Assembly: GCF_014207565.1 (NCBI RefSeq)
Contig: NZ_JACHGJ010000002.1
Location: 558,001-622,000 of the forward strand
Direction: 5' to 3'
Length of the DNA stretch: 64,000 nucleotides
Source of the DNA: Spirochaeta isovalerica
GTDB taxonomy: Bacteria; Spirochaetota; Spirochaetia; DSM-2461
This document shows positions 33,724-42,117 of the stretch, one piece after another. The position numbers and the translations under genes were made by a program. Position 1 is the stretch's first letter, and each line of letters begins with the position of its first letter. Below the pieces are notes generated by a model that searched no databases, was not told where the DNA came from, and worked only from the letters and a program-made list of their open reading frames with translations.

Positions 33724-34824
33724 TCAGACTTTGATGCCTCCAACAAATCGCAGAACTCTGAATTTTTTCAAAACACTCTTGTATAGCAGAAAGAAGAAAC
33801 CATAGGTTCCCAATGTTGTAAGACTCCAGACTATGTAGTGATTTAAGCCGGTTCTTAAAAGAATGAAGTTGAAAAGGGATAGGATAAGGTAGTGGAATAC
33901 ATAGAGAGAGAATGAACTCCGGGACAGATACTGTAAAACTTTGCTGTCTTTATTGGCGTGCTGTCGAAAAAGAGATAGAAAAAACATAACCCACGAATAG
34001 GCCCCTGAGCCCCAGAATATCGATGAAATATGTGATTGAATATAGAATCTTTTAAAAACAATATGAATGACCGTGGATAAAACTGCTATGGCAAGGAAAG
34101 GAATTCTCTTTTTGTGAATTGCCACAATCAAGCATGTATCTCTACCAGCTGAATATCCAAGGAGATAGAATGAGAAATAGACGATAACATTTGCCCAGTC
34201 TCCCCAAAAGGATTGATACCCCGGGAAGTACGGTCTCAACAGTGCTTCCAAAAGCATTATGAAGAACATTGGAAGCAGGATATGATTGCCTCGGCTCAGA
34301 AACCATATGAATTTGCCTATGTAATTATTTCTTTGTTCAAACAGATGATGCAAGGGGATAATAAGGAAGGAATAAACAAGCAGATAAAGACAGAACCACA
34401 TATGCCCCCAGAAAAGATACTTTTTAGGTTCAATAAAGAAATTAGGATAGAACTGGAGGAAATTGCCGATAAAACCATAATGGTTTACTGCCAGAAGATA
34501 GGCGGAGCAAGGACCAATTGTTAAAAGAACAAACAGAATTGGTAATAACAATCTTTTCACTCTATCAACAATGAACTCTTTTTCAGTTCTTCTTTTCAAT
34601 GCCATAAAAGATGCCATTCCTGAAATGAAAAAAAGCATTCTCATAAACCAGAGATTGAGAAAATCAGATAGAAACACATAAAAAAAGGAATCAACAGGCT
34701 CTGCGCTGTATATATACCCTTTTCCTATATGGGAAAAAGAAACTGCTGTGTGAAAGGGAACCAGTAGCAGAACCACAATCACTCGGATCCAATCCAGATA
34801 ATATTCTCTTTTGTTTTGCCTCAT
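33724..34824 (-). CDS. Membrane acyltransferase (Acyl_transf_3 family)
   Basis: A 366-residue integral membrane protein with about ten helices. REYYLDWIRVIVVLLLVPFHTAVSF contains the family's conserved Arg and the catalytic-type His early in the chain, and LWFMRMLFFISGMASF follows. Members acetylate or succinylate glycans, lipids or antibiotics. The ATG at 34,824 is preceded by GAGGAG 7 bases upstream; two earlier in-frame starts are too close to or within that site. It lies just upstream of a Crp/Fnr-type gene. Confidence 0.87.
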   Translation of the reverse strand: MRQNKREYYLDWIRVIVVLLLVPFHTAVSFSHIGKGYIYSAEPVDSFFYVFLSDFLNLWFMRMLFFISGMASFMALKRRTEKEFIVDRVKRLLLPILFVLLTIGPCSAYLLAVNHYGFIGNFLQFYPNFFIEPKKYLFWGHMWFCLYLLVYSFLIIPLHHLFEQRNNYIGKFIWFLSRGNHILLPMFFIMLLEALLRPYFPGYQSFWGDWANVIVYFSFYLLGYSAGRDTCLIVAIHKKRIPFLAIAVLSTVIHIVFKRFYIQSHISSIFWGSGAYSWVMFFLSLFRQHANKDSKVLQYLSRSSFSLYVFHYLILSLFNFILLRTGLNHYIVWSLTTLGTYGFFFLLYKSVLKKFRVLRFVGGIKV

Positions 34825-34994
34825 AGTCATACTCCTCACATGAGCTTACTCTGTTAATCTCATGACTTCATTAACATAGGTTAACTGGATTCTGCTGTTT
34901 CTTTTATATTAATTAGTACGTGTCGGAGTATGACTTCTCTATGCGCGCAAGGATTCTCATAAAGACATCCTCTATGAAGAATCCTTGTTAAAAA

Positions 34995-35666
34995 CTATTT
35001 ATCACTCTTCTTCAAAGAGGAAAATCCCGTCAGAACAAACCAGACCAGCTGCATCAGACCGAATATTACCGCCAGATCTACTAATCCCGGAATAAGCGAA
35101 ATCACCCCTATCAATCCGATAATAATCCCGAATATTCCCAATCCTCTGGATAAATGCGGATCTTTCACCATAGCCATTCCGAATCCCAGGGTCATAAGTC
35201 CTCCGAGAATTTCTCCGTTCCCGTTTCCGATGCTCAGTGACACCGTGTCGAACATCCGCCAGAGAAAAACAGCCTGATCGGGATCGACCTGGAACAATTT
35301 GATGATAGGCTCTATGGCTCCATTGGCAATCATGCCGCTGGCCGTCAGCGATCCCGCCCAGATATACCCGACGACTGATGAGAAGCCGACCAGTACAGAT
35401 TTGTCGTCACTCAGCTTTGATCTCAGGTAGAGGATAAACAAAACAAGAATAGGGCCGAATAAAACGTACATCAGCAGATTGGTTGAAAACACCATGGTTT
35501 TCATATCCACAAGAATTCTGACCTTGTCCATGTCTTCTGTAATAGAGGGATATTTGAGAACGGCGATGAATATGATAATTCCTGTGATATATGCCAATGC
35601 CATATAAAGGCTTGAACCAATGCCGATTAAGCCCGCTGTTCCTTTCTTGTTTTTAAGATGATCCAT
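34995..35666 (-). CDS. DUF4386 membrane protein
   Basis: A 223-residue protein with six predicted helices. GTAGLIGIGSSLYMALAY, SVVGYIWAGSLTASGMI and GLGIFGIIIGLIGVISLIPG are typical of the uncharacterised DUF4386 family. AAGGAG precedes the ATG. It follows the Crp/Fnr-type gene at 35,758 by 91 bases on the same strand, so it is a likely target. A hairpin, AAGGATTCT/AGAATCCTT (34,948-34,985), lies after its stop. Confidence 0.82.
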   Translation of the reverse strand: MDHLKNKKGTAGLIGIGSSLYMALAYITGIIIFIAVLKYPSITEDMDKVRILVDMKTMVFSTNLLMYVLFGPILVLFILYLRSKLSDDKSVLVGFSSVVGYIWAGSLTASGMIANGAIEPIIKLFQVDPDQAVFLWRMFDTVSLSIGNGNGEILGGLMTLGFGMAMVKDPHLSRGLGIFGIIIGLIGVISLIPGLVDLAVIFGLMQLVWFVLTGFSSLKKSDK

Positions 35667-35757
35667 ATCTTCTCCTTTTGTTATGCAAATATAAGGTTGA
35701 CTACAAAGTAAAGGAGTTAATGCAAATGATCCATTGACTTAAGTTAAGAAAGGTTCT

Positions 35758-36333
35758 TCAGCCCTTTCGGGAAATTCTTTTTCGTATGCGGCTCAGCGAT
35801 TCCGGTTTGATTCCCAGATAACTGGCTATCTGGTACTGAGGGGCTCTTTGAATCAAGTCGGGATTGTTTTCCACCAGATTGAGATACCGCTCTTCCGGGG
35901 AAGACATTTTGAAGGTTCGATAGCTGTCCTGATAGCCCGACATCATTTTCTCACCCATAATGCGGGCCATTTTTTCTAGCTGGGGATATTTACCGAGCAT
36001 TTCACCTTCCAGTTGGGGTGAGCCAACAAAAGCTATCGTATCTTCCAGGCATTCCAGATACAGATCGGAAGGAGTTTCCTGGCCGTAACAGGATGGCGAG
36101 GCAACCTGCTCCTCGAGATAAAAATCGGTAGTGATTTCATCTCCTTCTCTCAGGTTGTAACATCTGATAAGACCTTTCAGAATGAAGTAACACTCATTGC
36201 AGATTTCTCCCGCTTTCAGAAGAACTTTGCCTTTGGGGTATTTTCTGACCGGTAAATTCTCTGATAAATCATCAATCAGGTCATCAGTCAGTTCTATATA
36301 TTTCGAGAGGTATTTTTTGATTTCTTTTTCCAT
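35758..36333 (-). CDS. Crp/Fnr-family transcriptional regulator
   Basis: A 191-residue regulator, clear paralogue of the one at 31,223: KYIELTDDLIDDL, YPKGKVLLKAGEICNECYFILKGLIRCYNL and helix-turn-helix YQIASYLGIKPESLSRIRKR. It lacks an FNR-type cysteine cluster. GGAG lies upstream of the ATG. It heads a unit with the DUF4386 gene and possibly the acyltransferase. Confidence 0.88.
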   Translation of the reverse strand: MEKEIKKYLSKYIELTDDLIDDLSENLPVRKYPKGKVLLKAGEICNECYFILKGLIRCYNLREGDEITTDFYLEEQVASPSCYGQETPSDLYLECLEDTIAFVGSPQLEGEMLGKYPQLEKMARIMGEKMMSGYQDSYRTFKMSSPEERYLNLVENNPDLIQRAPQYQIASYLGIKPESLSRIRKRISRKG

Positions 36334-36424
36334 TACATATTCTCCGGTAGCTCAATAATATCCCCTGAATCATATCTTTGTAAAAGTTCTTTTCTGAACC
36401 ACTCCGAGAATCCCGGAGACAGTT

Positions 36425-36800
36425 TTATTTGAGTCCGGCTCTCATAGCCAGACTTTCTTCCTGTTCATAATACATCATTTCAAATTCTTTGGGAGATAAA
36501 TATCCCAGAGGTTCCATGATCCTGCGATTAATAAACCAGTCCACCCAGTCGAGTGTTGCCAATTCCACCTGCTCAATGGACCGCCAGGGGCCATCTTTAT
36601 GAATAACTTCTGCCTTGTAAAGACCATTTATCGTTTCAGCCATGGTATTGTCATAGGAATCGCCTTTTCTCCCAACTGATGGATCAATCCCGGCTTCAAT
36701 AAGCCGTTCAGGTCGATACGTAGGTGAAGTCGGCGACCCACAGCTCGTTTGGTCTGGAAGCCGTAAAATCCCGGTTCTCAAGATCATCAGGACGGTTTTC
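36425..36800 (-). pseudogene. IS3-family transposase (orfB) remnant with internal deletion
   Basis: On the minus strand the first part reads ENRPDDLENRDFTASRPNEL, then WVADFTYVST, the start of the DDE integrase core. It then jumps, with a frame change near 36,722, to RPERLIEAGIDPSVG, GDSYDNTMAETINGLYKAE and WVDWFINRRIMEPLGYLSPKEFE. The middle of the catalytic core is deleted and the N-terminal part is absent. One end abuts the truncated vapB copy at about 36,800. Confidence 0.88.
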
Positions 36801-36880
36801 TTACCGATGAAGTGGGAGTCACCTATGATTTCATATCAGAACATGCTTCTCAGCATCAGGCGGAAAGGGAATCATTTTAA
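36799..36880 (+). pseudogene. vapB copy 2, 3' fragment
   Basis: The last 26 or so codons of a VapB nearly identical to 29,037-29,118 (DEVGVTYDFISEHASQHQ, then AERESF) remain. The DNA-binding half, promoter and operator are missing where the IS3 remnant begins. Confidence 0.88.
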
Positions 36881-37495
36881 ATGCTGAAATGCATTCTTGA
36901 TACAAATCTTGTTATATACGTGATTAAACGGCGTCCTATGGAATTGCTAGATGTTTTTAATAAACATGTGGACCAAATGTGTATCAGCACTATTACACTG
37001 GCTGAACTCATGCATGGTGTTGAAAAAAGCTCAAAGCCTGAACAAAATCTTAGAAATGTTGAAGACTTTGTTACACATCTCGATGTACTGCATTATGATG
37101 ATGAAGCGGCGATGCATTATGGTGATATAAGAGCCGATCTGGAAAAAAAAGGAACTGTGATTGGTGTTAATGATCTCCATATTGCCGGACATGCTCGGAG
37201 CAAAGGTCTAATCCTGGTATCTAACAATACGAGAGAATTTGAACGGGTGGAAGGGCTGAGATTGATTGAACTATTTCTGAAAAGTGACACCAGAATTGAT
37301 GCCTTTATTCGATTAGCTCTATTCATCGCAGATGGCATTCGGTTTAGAAGAAACAGGAGCTGTTGCGGGTTTTCAACAGCTCCGCGATGTCTAGTTTCCC
37401 GAGAAGAGCGCAAGGGGCTGCCGATGCACTTTCCCTTCGACCTGTTCCTGAAGCCTGTTTATCTCATTTTCGGCATCTTCGACGGCCTCTTTTGA
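36881..37495 (+). CDS. vapC: VapC toxin copy 2, with frameshifted C-terminal extension
   Basis: The first 130 residues match the VapC at 29,119 with only five changes seen, and all PIN-domain acids are kept. Near 37,268 four bases (TTGG in copy 1) are missing, so DWTVSEK and the stop are lost and the frame runs about 70 residues into unrelated sequence. That extension is antisense to the 3' end of the DUF4432 gene. Its own antitoxin is truncated; VapB from copy 1 could still neutralise it. Whether it is expressed or folded is unknown. Confidence 0.75.
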   Translation: MLKCILDTNLVIYVIKRRPMELLDVFNKHVDQMCISTITLAELMHGVEKSSKPEQNLRNVEDFVTHLDVLHYDDEAAMHYGDIRADLEKKGTVIGVNDLHIAGHARSKGLILVSNNTREFERVEGLRLIELFLKSDTRIDAFIRLALFIADGIRFRRNRSCCGFSTAPRCLVSREERKGLPMHFPFDLFLKPVYLIFGIFDGLF

Positions 37496-38533
37496 TTCCA
37501 AAACTTCTATAGATAAGGCTGTCCGGCGCGATTCGCCTCCTGCCAGAGACAGGAGTCGACCCTGTTCTCTTTCAACCGGTCTGCAGTTGGGGTAATTGGT
37601 TCCCGGTTCCAGCCCCGTCACATAACCATCAGCCTTTCCCGCTGTATTTTTCCAGAGAGTAAAACAGGGAAAGTCACTTAAGGAATAACGGAGAACAGAT
37701 GCCCTATCGCCCGAAGCGTTTTTCAGCATGACCATTGTCCCCCCGCTTCCGGATTTTTCGACAAGCTGATAAAAATAGACCTGTTCCGCATATCCTGTTT
37801 CCGGATCTTCATACACATTAAATGAATCGATGCCCTCAGCGGCCCGGAGATCTCTGGGCGCAACATGTTTAAAGGGAGCCAATGCCTTCGAACCTTTTTC
37901 CAGAAGAGATTCCCCATAGTTTATATGATAGAGAAGTTCGTGCTCTGCAGGGGCGGCTCCGATATTTGTCACGGTGTCTGAAATCGTCAGTTTTCCCGAT
38001 CCCGGTTCCGTCCGTATTTCCGTGTTCAGTCTCAGGGCCGGCCCCAGCATCATGGTCTCGTCGATTTCTCCTCTGAGGATGATCGCTTCATCGCTTATCT
38101 CAAGAGAAACGGAGTGGGCGGGAATATTGGCAATTTTCCCGTGGAGAGTCAGAGCCGTTCCGTCCCTATCGGTTCCGGGCGCTCCCATATTGTTGAGTCC
38201 GCACCGGACAATCCATTCGTTAAAGCCTTTCAGCCAGCCGATTCCGCCCCGATCCTGGTAGTTGATGAAAGAGGGGTGTACCGGAGTTTTTACCGGTGAA
38301 TTCCAGCCTAGAGAGACATCTCCGCACTCTCCTTTCCAGATCCCCATGCCCCGGGTCGGGAGGACTGCGAAGGAGAGTCTGCCATTATTTATTTCCACAA
38401 CATCGACCCCCTCCTGCAGGCCGCCGCGGAGCGTATAGGATTTGACTGACCAGTCCCCTTGCTTCAGATCAATTTTCTTCAAGCCTTCGGTAGAGTCCGG
38501 TGACAGAAGTGTCAATTTATGTAATGTCTTCAT
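37391..38533 (-). CDS. DUF4432 protein, aldose 1-epimerase-like (probable rhamnose mutarotase role)
   Basis: A 380-residue protein of the DUF4432 family, which has the galactose-mutarotase beta-sandwich. LPTRGMGIWKGE, FNEWIVRCGLNNMGAPG, LLYHINYGESLLEKG and GLEPGTNYPNCRPVEREQGR are characteristic. It is the last gene of the rhamnose operon (rhaA, aldolase, kinase, this), 9 bases after the kinase gene. By position it could supply the anomer needed by RhaA, replacing RhaM. It converges with and overlaps the extended vapC copy 2. Confidence 0.83.
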   Translation of the reverse strand: MKTLHKLTLLSPDSTEGLKKIDLKQGDWSVKSYTLRGGLQEGVDVVEINNGRLSFAVLPTRGMGIWKGECGDVSLGWNSPVKTPVHPSFINYQDRGGIGWLKGFNEWIVRCGLNNMGAPGTDRDGTALTLHGKIANIPAHSVSLEISDEAIILRGEIDETMMLGPALRLNTEIRTEPGSGKLTISDTVTNIGAAPAEHELLYHINYGESLLEKGSKALAPFKHVAPRDLRAAEGIDSFNVYEDPETGYAEQVYFYQLVEKSGSGGTMVMLKNASGDRASVLRYSLSDFPCFTLWKNTAGKADGYVTGLEPGTNYPNCRPVEREQGRLLSLAGGESRRTALSIEVLESKEAVEDAENEINRLQEQVEGKVHRQPLALFSGN

Positions 38534-38542
38534 TTTTGATCC

Positions 38543-39640
38543 TTATTTGTCAGTCGCTTTTTCGATCTGAGCGATAAGCTGTTCTTTTGTCGGTCCGGTG
38601 GCATGGGTGACAAAGAAAGCCGTTGCCCCATTGGCGATTACCAGACGTTCTTTCAGGGACAAATCTCCCAGAGAGGCACTGACATAGCCTCCGTTGAAGC
38701 TGTCTCCCGCTCCGGCTGTTCTGACAACTTCGGTCTGGCGGTCCTGAATAGCGTAGGCTTCGCCCTCTGTGGCGCTCGATCCCACGGCAAATTCCGGTGT
38801 ATGGACGATCAGCTCATCGAAGCCCACTTTCTCCCGGGCAATAGCCAGAGCAGGAGCAATGGCTGCCGGGGTATTTTCCGGCTCTTCCACACCGACTCTT
38901 CTGAAAAGCTCAAAGACCTCATGTTCGTTGAGGCTGAAAGTCATGGGAATTCTGTCATTATAGGAAGCAATCAGCCTCAGGGATCGGGAAAAGGCTTCGC
39001 CGGATTTCTTTTTGATATCGGCGAAATCGAAAAACATGCGCCGCGGCGCTTCCACTGTTTCATACTGATCCATAAAGCCCTGGAATATTCCGTCAAAATC
39101 CGCGGTCAGCGACCAGTAGCCGAGGCCTAAAACATCCACGCCGGTGAACATCTCTTTCAGTTTTTCCTTTCCGAAATGTTTCTCCACATCGGCCCATGTC
39201 AGACTGGAAACAGCCTGCAGATCGCTCATCAGTACTTTTCCATCTCCGAATTCAAAAACGAGAGTCAGGGCAGGATCGCCGACCGACTGGAGATTGCAGT
39301 ACTCTTTAAACTCCGCAAAAGCCGGATCGATCTCATTCTTTCCAAAAAGACCGGGGAGGGTTACATTCAGTCCCAGAATACCGGCGATTCTTCCCGTATT
39401 TATGCCGAAACCCCCTTCGCATCGTCTCTTGGCCACTATTTCGAGCCCTACGCCTCCATCGGCCCTGGCCACAAGCAGTTCCCCGAAATCTTTTAGTTTC
39501 CCCATTGCCGAGTACCGGGTCAGATTCTGCCTTTCTTCGACAATCTCATATGTCTCGTCGACGAAACCATCGCATCCGAAGAGCATGTTTCCGCTGACAT
39601 TGTTAATGTAATCTCTGTATCTTTTCATATTTCCACTCAT
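38543..39640 (-). CDS. PfkB-family sugar kinase (candidate L-rhamnulose kinase)
   Basis: A 365-residue ribokinase-fold kinase. The C-terminal signature RTAGAGDSFNGGY contains the anion hole and catalytic Asp; GGFGINTGRIAGILG matches the N-terminal glycine pattern. It lies between the aldolase and the DUF4432 gene of an operon that begins with rhaA and has no RhaB (FGGY-type) kinase. Phosphorylation of L-rhamnulose is therefore the simplest role. AAGGAG precedes the ATG. Confidence 0.85.
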   Translation of the reverse strand: MSGNMKRYRDYINNVSGNMLFGCDGFVDETYEIVEERQNLTRYSAMGKLKDFGELLVARADGGVGLEIVAKRRCEGGFGINTGRIAGILGLNVTLPGLFGKNEIDPAFAEFKEYCNLQSVGDPALTLVFEFGDGKVLMSDLQAVSSLTWADVEKHFGKEKLKEMFTGVDVLGLGYWSLTADFDGIFQGFMDQYETVEAPRRMFFDFADIKKKSGEAFSRSLRLIASYNDRIPMTFSLNEHEVFELFRRVGVEEPENTPAAIAPALAIAREKVGFDELIVHTPEFAVGSSATEGEAYAIQDRQTEVVRTAGAGDSFNGGYVSASLGDLSLKERLVIANGATAFFVTHATGPTKEQLIAQIEKATDK

Positions 39641-39651
39641 TTTCTGCTCCT

Positions 39652-40755
39652 TCAGCTCTTTGAAGCGCGGTACTTTTCCACTTCCCAGTTCCGTATAAAA
39701 TCGATTTTGTCCTGAGGCATGAAACTGTATCCTCCGAAACTCTGCGTATAGACCGCTATCTTCACGTTGTCTTCAAAAAGGAGCGCCGATTTGGCGGCTT
39801 TGTTTTCGCTGGTATTGATCGCGAAGGCCCCGATGTTTTTAACAACCGCGAGACGGGGCGTCTCTTCATGTGATTCCCTATAGCTTTTCAAGTCCTCGCC
39901 GAGAGACTCCAGGCTTCGGGAATAAACCGGTTTGAAGCCGTAGTAGACGATGTGGTCCGGGGTGAACGATAGAGAGAGAGGCGTAAAGGCTTCAGCCGAT
40001 CGGGAGTAAGTCATTATATCCTTGTTTCGGAACCCCAGTACCGCCATATCCTTTCCTAAAACGTCCCGGATAATCCGCACCGCTTTTTCTTCCTCCGATG
40101 GGTCGACTCCCTGTCTCTCCCGATCGGGCTGAATGGTTACCTTGTCATTTATGACTTTGAACATATGGGCGTAAATGGAGTCGATCTCATTAATCGTATT
40201 AGCCGAAACGAAAACACCATGATTCTGGAGAAAAATCATTACGGGAAATTCTCCGCCCGATTTCAGGTGCTCATCAATTCTGTCTTTTACAACTTTGGCC
40301 AGAATGTATCCCGGGTTGGTAATGGAAACCCACAGGGCTCTGTTTCCAAATAACTCCCGGACCAGTTCCGCAGCTTTATTGCTGCATGTTATGCCATTTA
40401 TCAAAGCCGGATGGGTATGGACGACATAAGTATAGGGAAGCATCCCGTGGAGAAGCGTTTCGACGCTGGGCCTTTTTTCATTCTCCTCGGGAAATCTCGA
40501 TGCCATTAAGTCCGCAAGTACCTCTTCCTCTCTGGTTTCGGTATCTCCGGAATAGGTCTTCGACCAGATTTTATCGAGTTTTTTCAAATCAACTTTGACA
40601 AAACCGTCAGAATCTATAGTCGCCAGTTCTGTTCCCGACCCCTTCACATACATAAATTCATCAGTTTTCCAGGAAGTGTTTCCTCCTCCGGCCAGAACAT
40701 AATCGGCATCGGACCCATAGCGGTTTGAAACTTCAATAAGTTTATCCATGCTCAT
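39652..40755 (-). CDS. Class II aldolase, probable rhamnulose-1-phosphate aldolase
   Basis: A 367-residue zinc aldolase. GGGNTSWK, the metal ligands in VVHTHPALING (His113, His115) and FLQNHGVFV fit the class II aldolase/epimerase fold. It resembles the aldolase half of the bifunctional RhaD/dehydrogenase proteins, here without the short-chain dehydrogenase half. It would split rhamnulose 1-phosphate to dihydroxyacetone phosphate and L-lactaldehyde. Its ATG follows directly after the rhaA stop (TAGATG). Confidence 0.87.
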   Translation of the reverse strand: MSMDKLIEVSNRYGSDADYVLAGGGNTSWKTDEFMYVKGSGTELATIDSDGFVKVDLKKLDKIWSKTYSGDTETREEEVLADLMASRFPEENEKRPSVETLLHGMLPYTYVVHTHPALINGITCSNKAAELVRELFGNRALWVSITNPGYILAKVVKDRIDEHLKSGGEFPVMIFLQNHGVFVSANTINEIDSIYAHMFKVINDKVTIQPDRERQGVDPSEEEKAVRIIRDVLGKDMAVLGFRNKDIMTYSRSAEAFTPLSLSFTPDHIVYYGFKPVYSRSLESLGEDLKSYRESHEETPRLAVVKNIGAFAINTSENKAAKSALLFEDNVKIAVYTQSFGGYSFMPQDKIDFIRNWEVEKYRASKS

Positions 40756-42009
40756 CTATTTTCTCTCCGCCAGTTCTGCTTTTTCATAGCTGAGAACATC
40801 AGACAGCATTTCTCTGTCGGTAAGCGTTCCCATTTCCCGGCAGTATTCATCCCAGATAATTCCGAAGGGCTTGCTTTTCATCTCTTCCAGCAGAGCCAGT
40901 CGTCCGAAATTATTGCCCTCTTCTTCATAGGCTTTTAATTGCGAATAGGGCTCGAGGAGAGCGAAAAGAATTCCTTTGAGAGAAGCCCTGGCACCGACAG
41001 CCCAGGCTCCGATTCTGTTCAGAGTTCCATCGAAAAAGTCGAGACCGATATAGGTGCTGTTGATTTTTCCGGATCTGACGAGCTCCTGCATCAATGCGTA
41101 GATGTCATCGTTGAGGGTGACTACATGGTCGGAATCCCATCGGACAGGCCTTGAGACATGGAGGAGGATTTCATCGAGATACTGATAAACCGCTGAAATC
41201 TTGTCAGCGATCGATTCGGTGGGATGGAAATGCCCCATATCGAGGCAGAGAAGTTTCTCCCGGCTCAGAGCGTAACCCATATAGAACTCATGAGATCCCA
41301 CGACATAGGATTCGCTTCCGATTCCAAAGAGCTTGCACTCCACGGCATCGCGGATATGTCTGCCGTCAAGTTTCTGATCGTATATTGTGTCAAGCGAGTT
41401 TTTCAAAATGGTTCTGTGCCCCATTCTATCCACCACCTGATCTTTGGCTCCATCGGGTATCCAGAGGTTGTGGACTGAGGGCGACCCTTGCTCTTTACCG
41501 AAAAAAGCGGTGATTTCACGGGATCTTTTAGCATGTTCTATCCAGAACTCCCGGATTTTTTCATCTTTGCTGCTGAGTGTGAAACCGCTGTCCGCCATGG
41601 GGTGGGAAAAGAATGTGCCGTTAAAGTCCAGCTTTATGCCCTGTTCTCCAGCCCAGTCCGACCATGTTTTGAAATGTTCGGGACCGATTTCGTTCCTGTC
41701 GACTTTTTTCCCCTTAAAGTCCCCGTATATGGCATGGAGGTTCAGTCTGTGCTTACCGGGAAGCAGGCTGTACATCTTCTCCAGATCTTTTTTCAGCTCA
41801 TCGGGGTTGCCGGCTTTACCGGGGTAGTTTCCCGTCACCTGGATTCCTCCGCCGGACAACTGCGAATCGGGCGTCTCGAACCCCCCTACGTCATCGCCCT
41901 GCCAGCAGTGCACCGACAGGGATATCTTTCTGAGCTTTTCCAGAGCGTCTTTTACGTCTACTCCGACTTCCGCGTATTGTTCTTTGGCATATTCATATAT
42001 ATTTCCCAT
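40756..42009 (-). CDS. rhaA: L-rhamnose isomerase
   Basis: A 417-residue enzyme that converts L-rhamnose to L-rhamnulose. It aligns by eye with E. coli RhaA throughout: VHCWQGDDVGGFE, GNYPGKA, RLNLHAIYGD, FSHPMADSGFTLS, NLWIPDGAKD, KLFGIGSESYVVGSHEFYMG, CLDMGHFHPTE and SRPVRWDSDHVV, which include the metal ligands. AAGGAG lies before the ATG. It is the first gene of the operon and faces the AraC-type regulator at 42,118. Confidence 0.97.
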   Translation of the reverse strand: MGNIYEYAKEQYAEVGVDVKDALEKLRKISLSVHCWQGDDVGGFETPDSQLSGGGIQVTGNYPGKAGNPDELKKDLEKMYSLLPGKHRLNLHAIYGDFKGKKVDRNEIGPEHFKTWSDWAGEQGIKLDFNGTFFSHPMADSGFTLSSKDEKIREFWIEHAKRSREITAFFGKEQGSPSVHNLWIPDGAKDQVVDRMGHRTILKNSLDTIYDQKLDGRHIRDAVECKLFGIGSESYVVGSHEFYMGYALSREKLLCLDMGHFHPTESIADKISAVYQYLDEILLHVSRPVRWDSDHVVTLNDDIYALMQELVRSGKINSTYIGLDFFDGTLNRIGAWAVGARASLKGILFALLEPYSQLKAYEEEGNNFGRLALLEEMKSKPFGIIWDEYCREMGTLTDREMLSDVLSYEKAELAERK

Positions 42010-42117
42010 AAAATCTCCTTCGAATCGGGTGTGTCATAGTGATTCTTTAACAATAGATTAGGATTCTTTCCCGGATCTCACCTTGATTATACAGTCAAAA
42101 AATAGCACAATGCTGTC

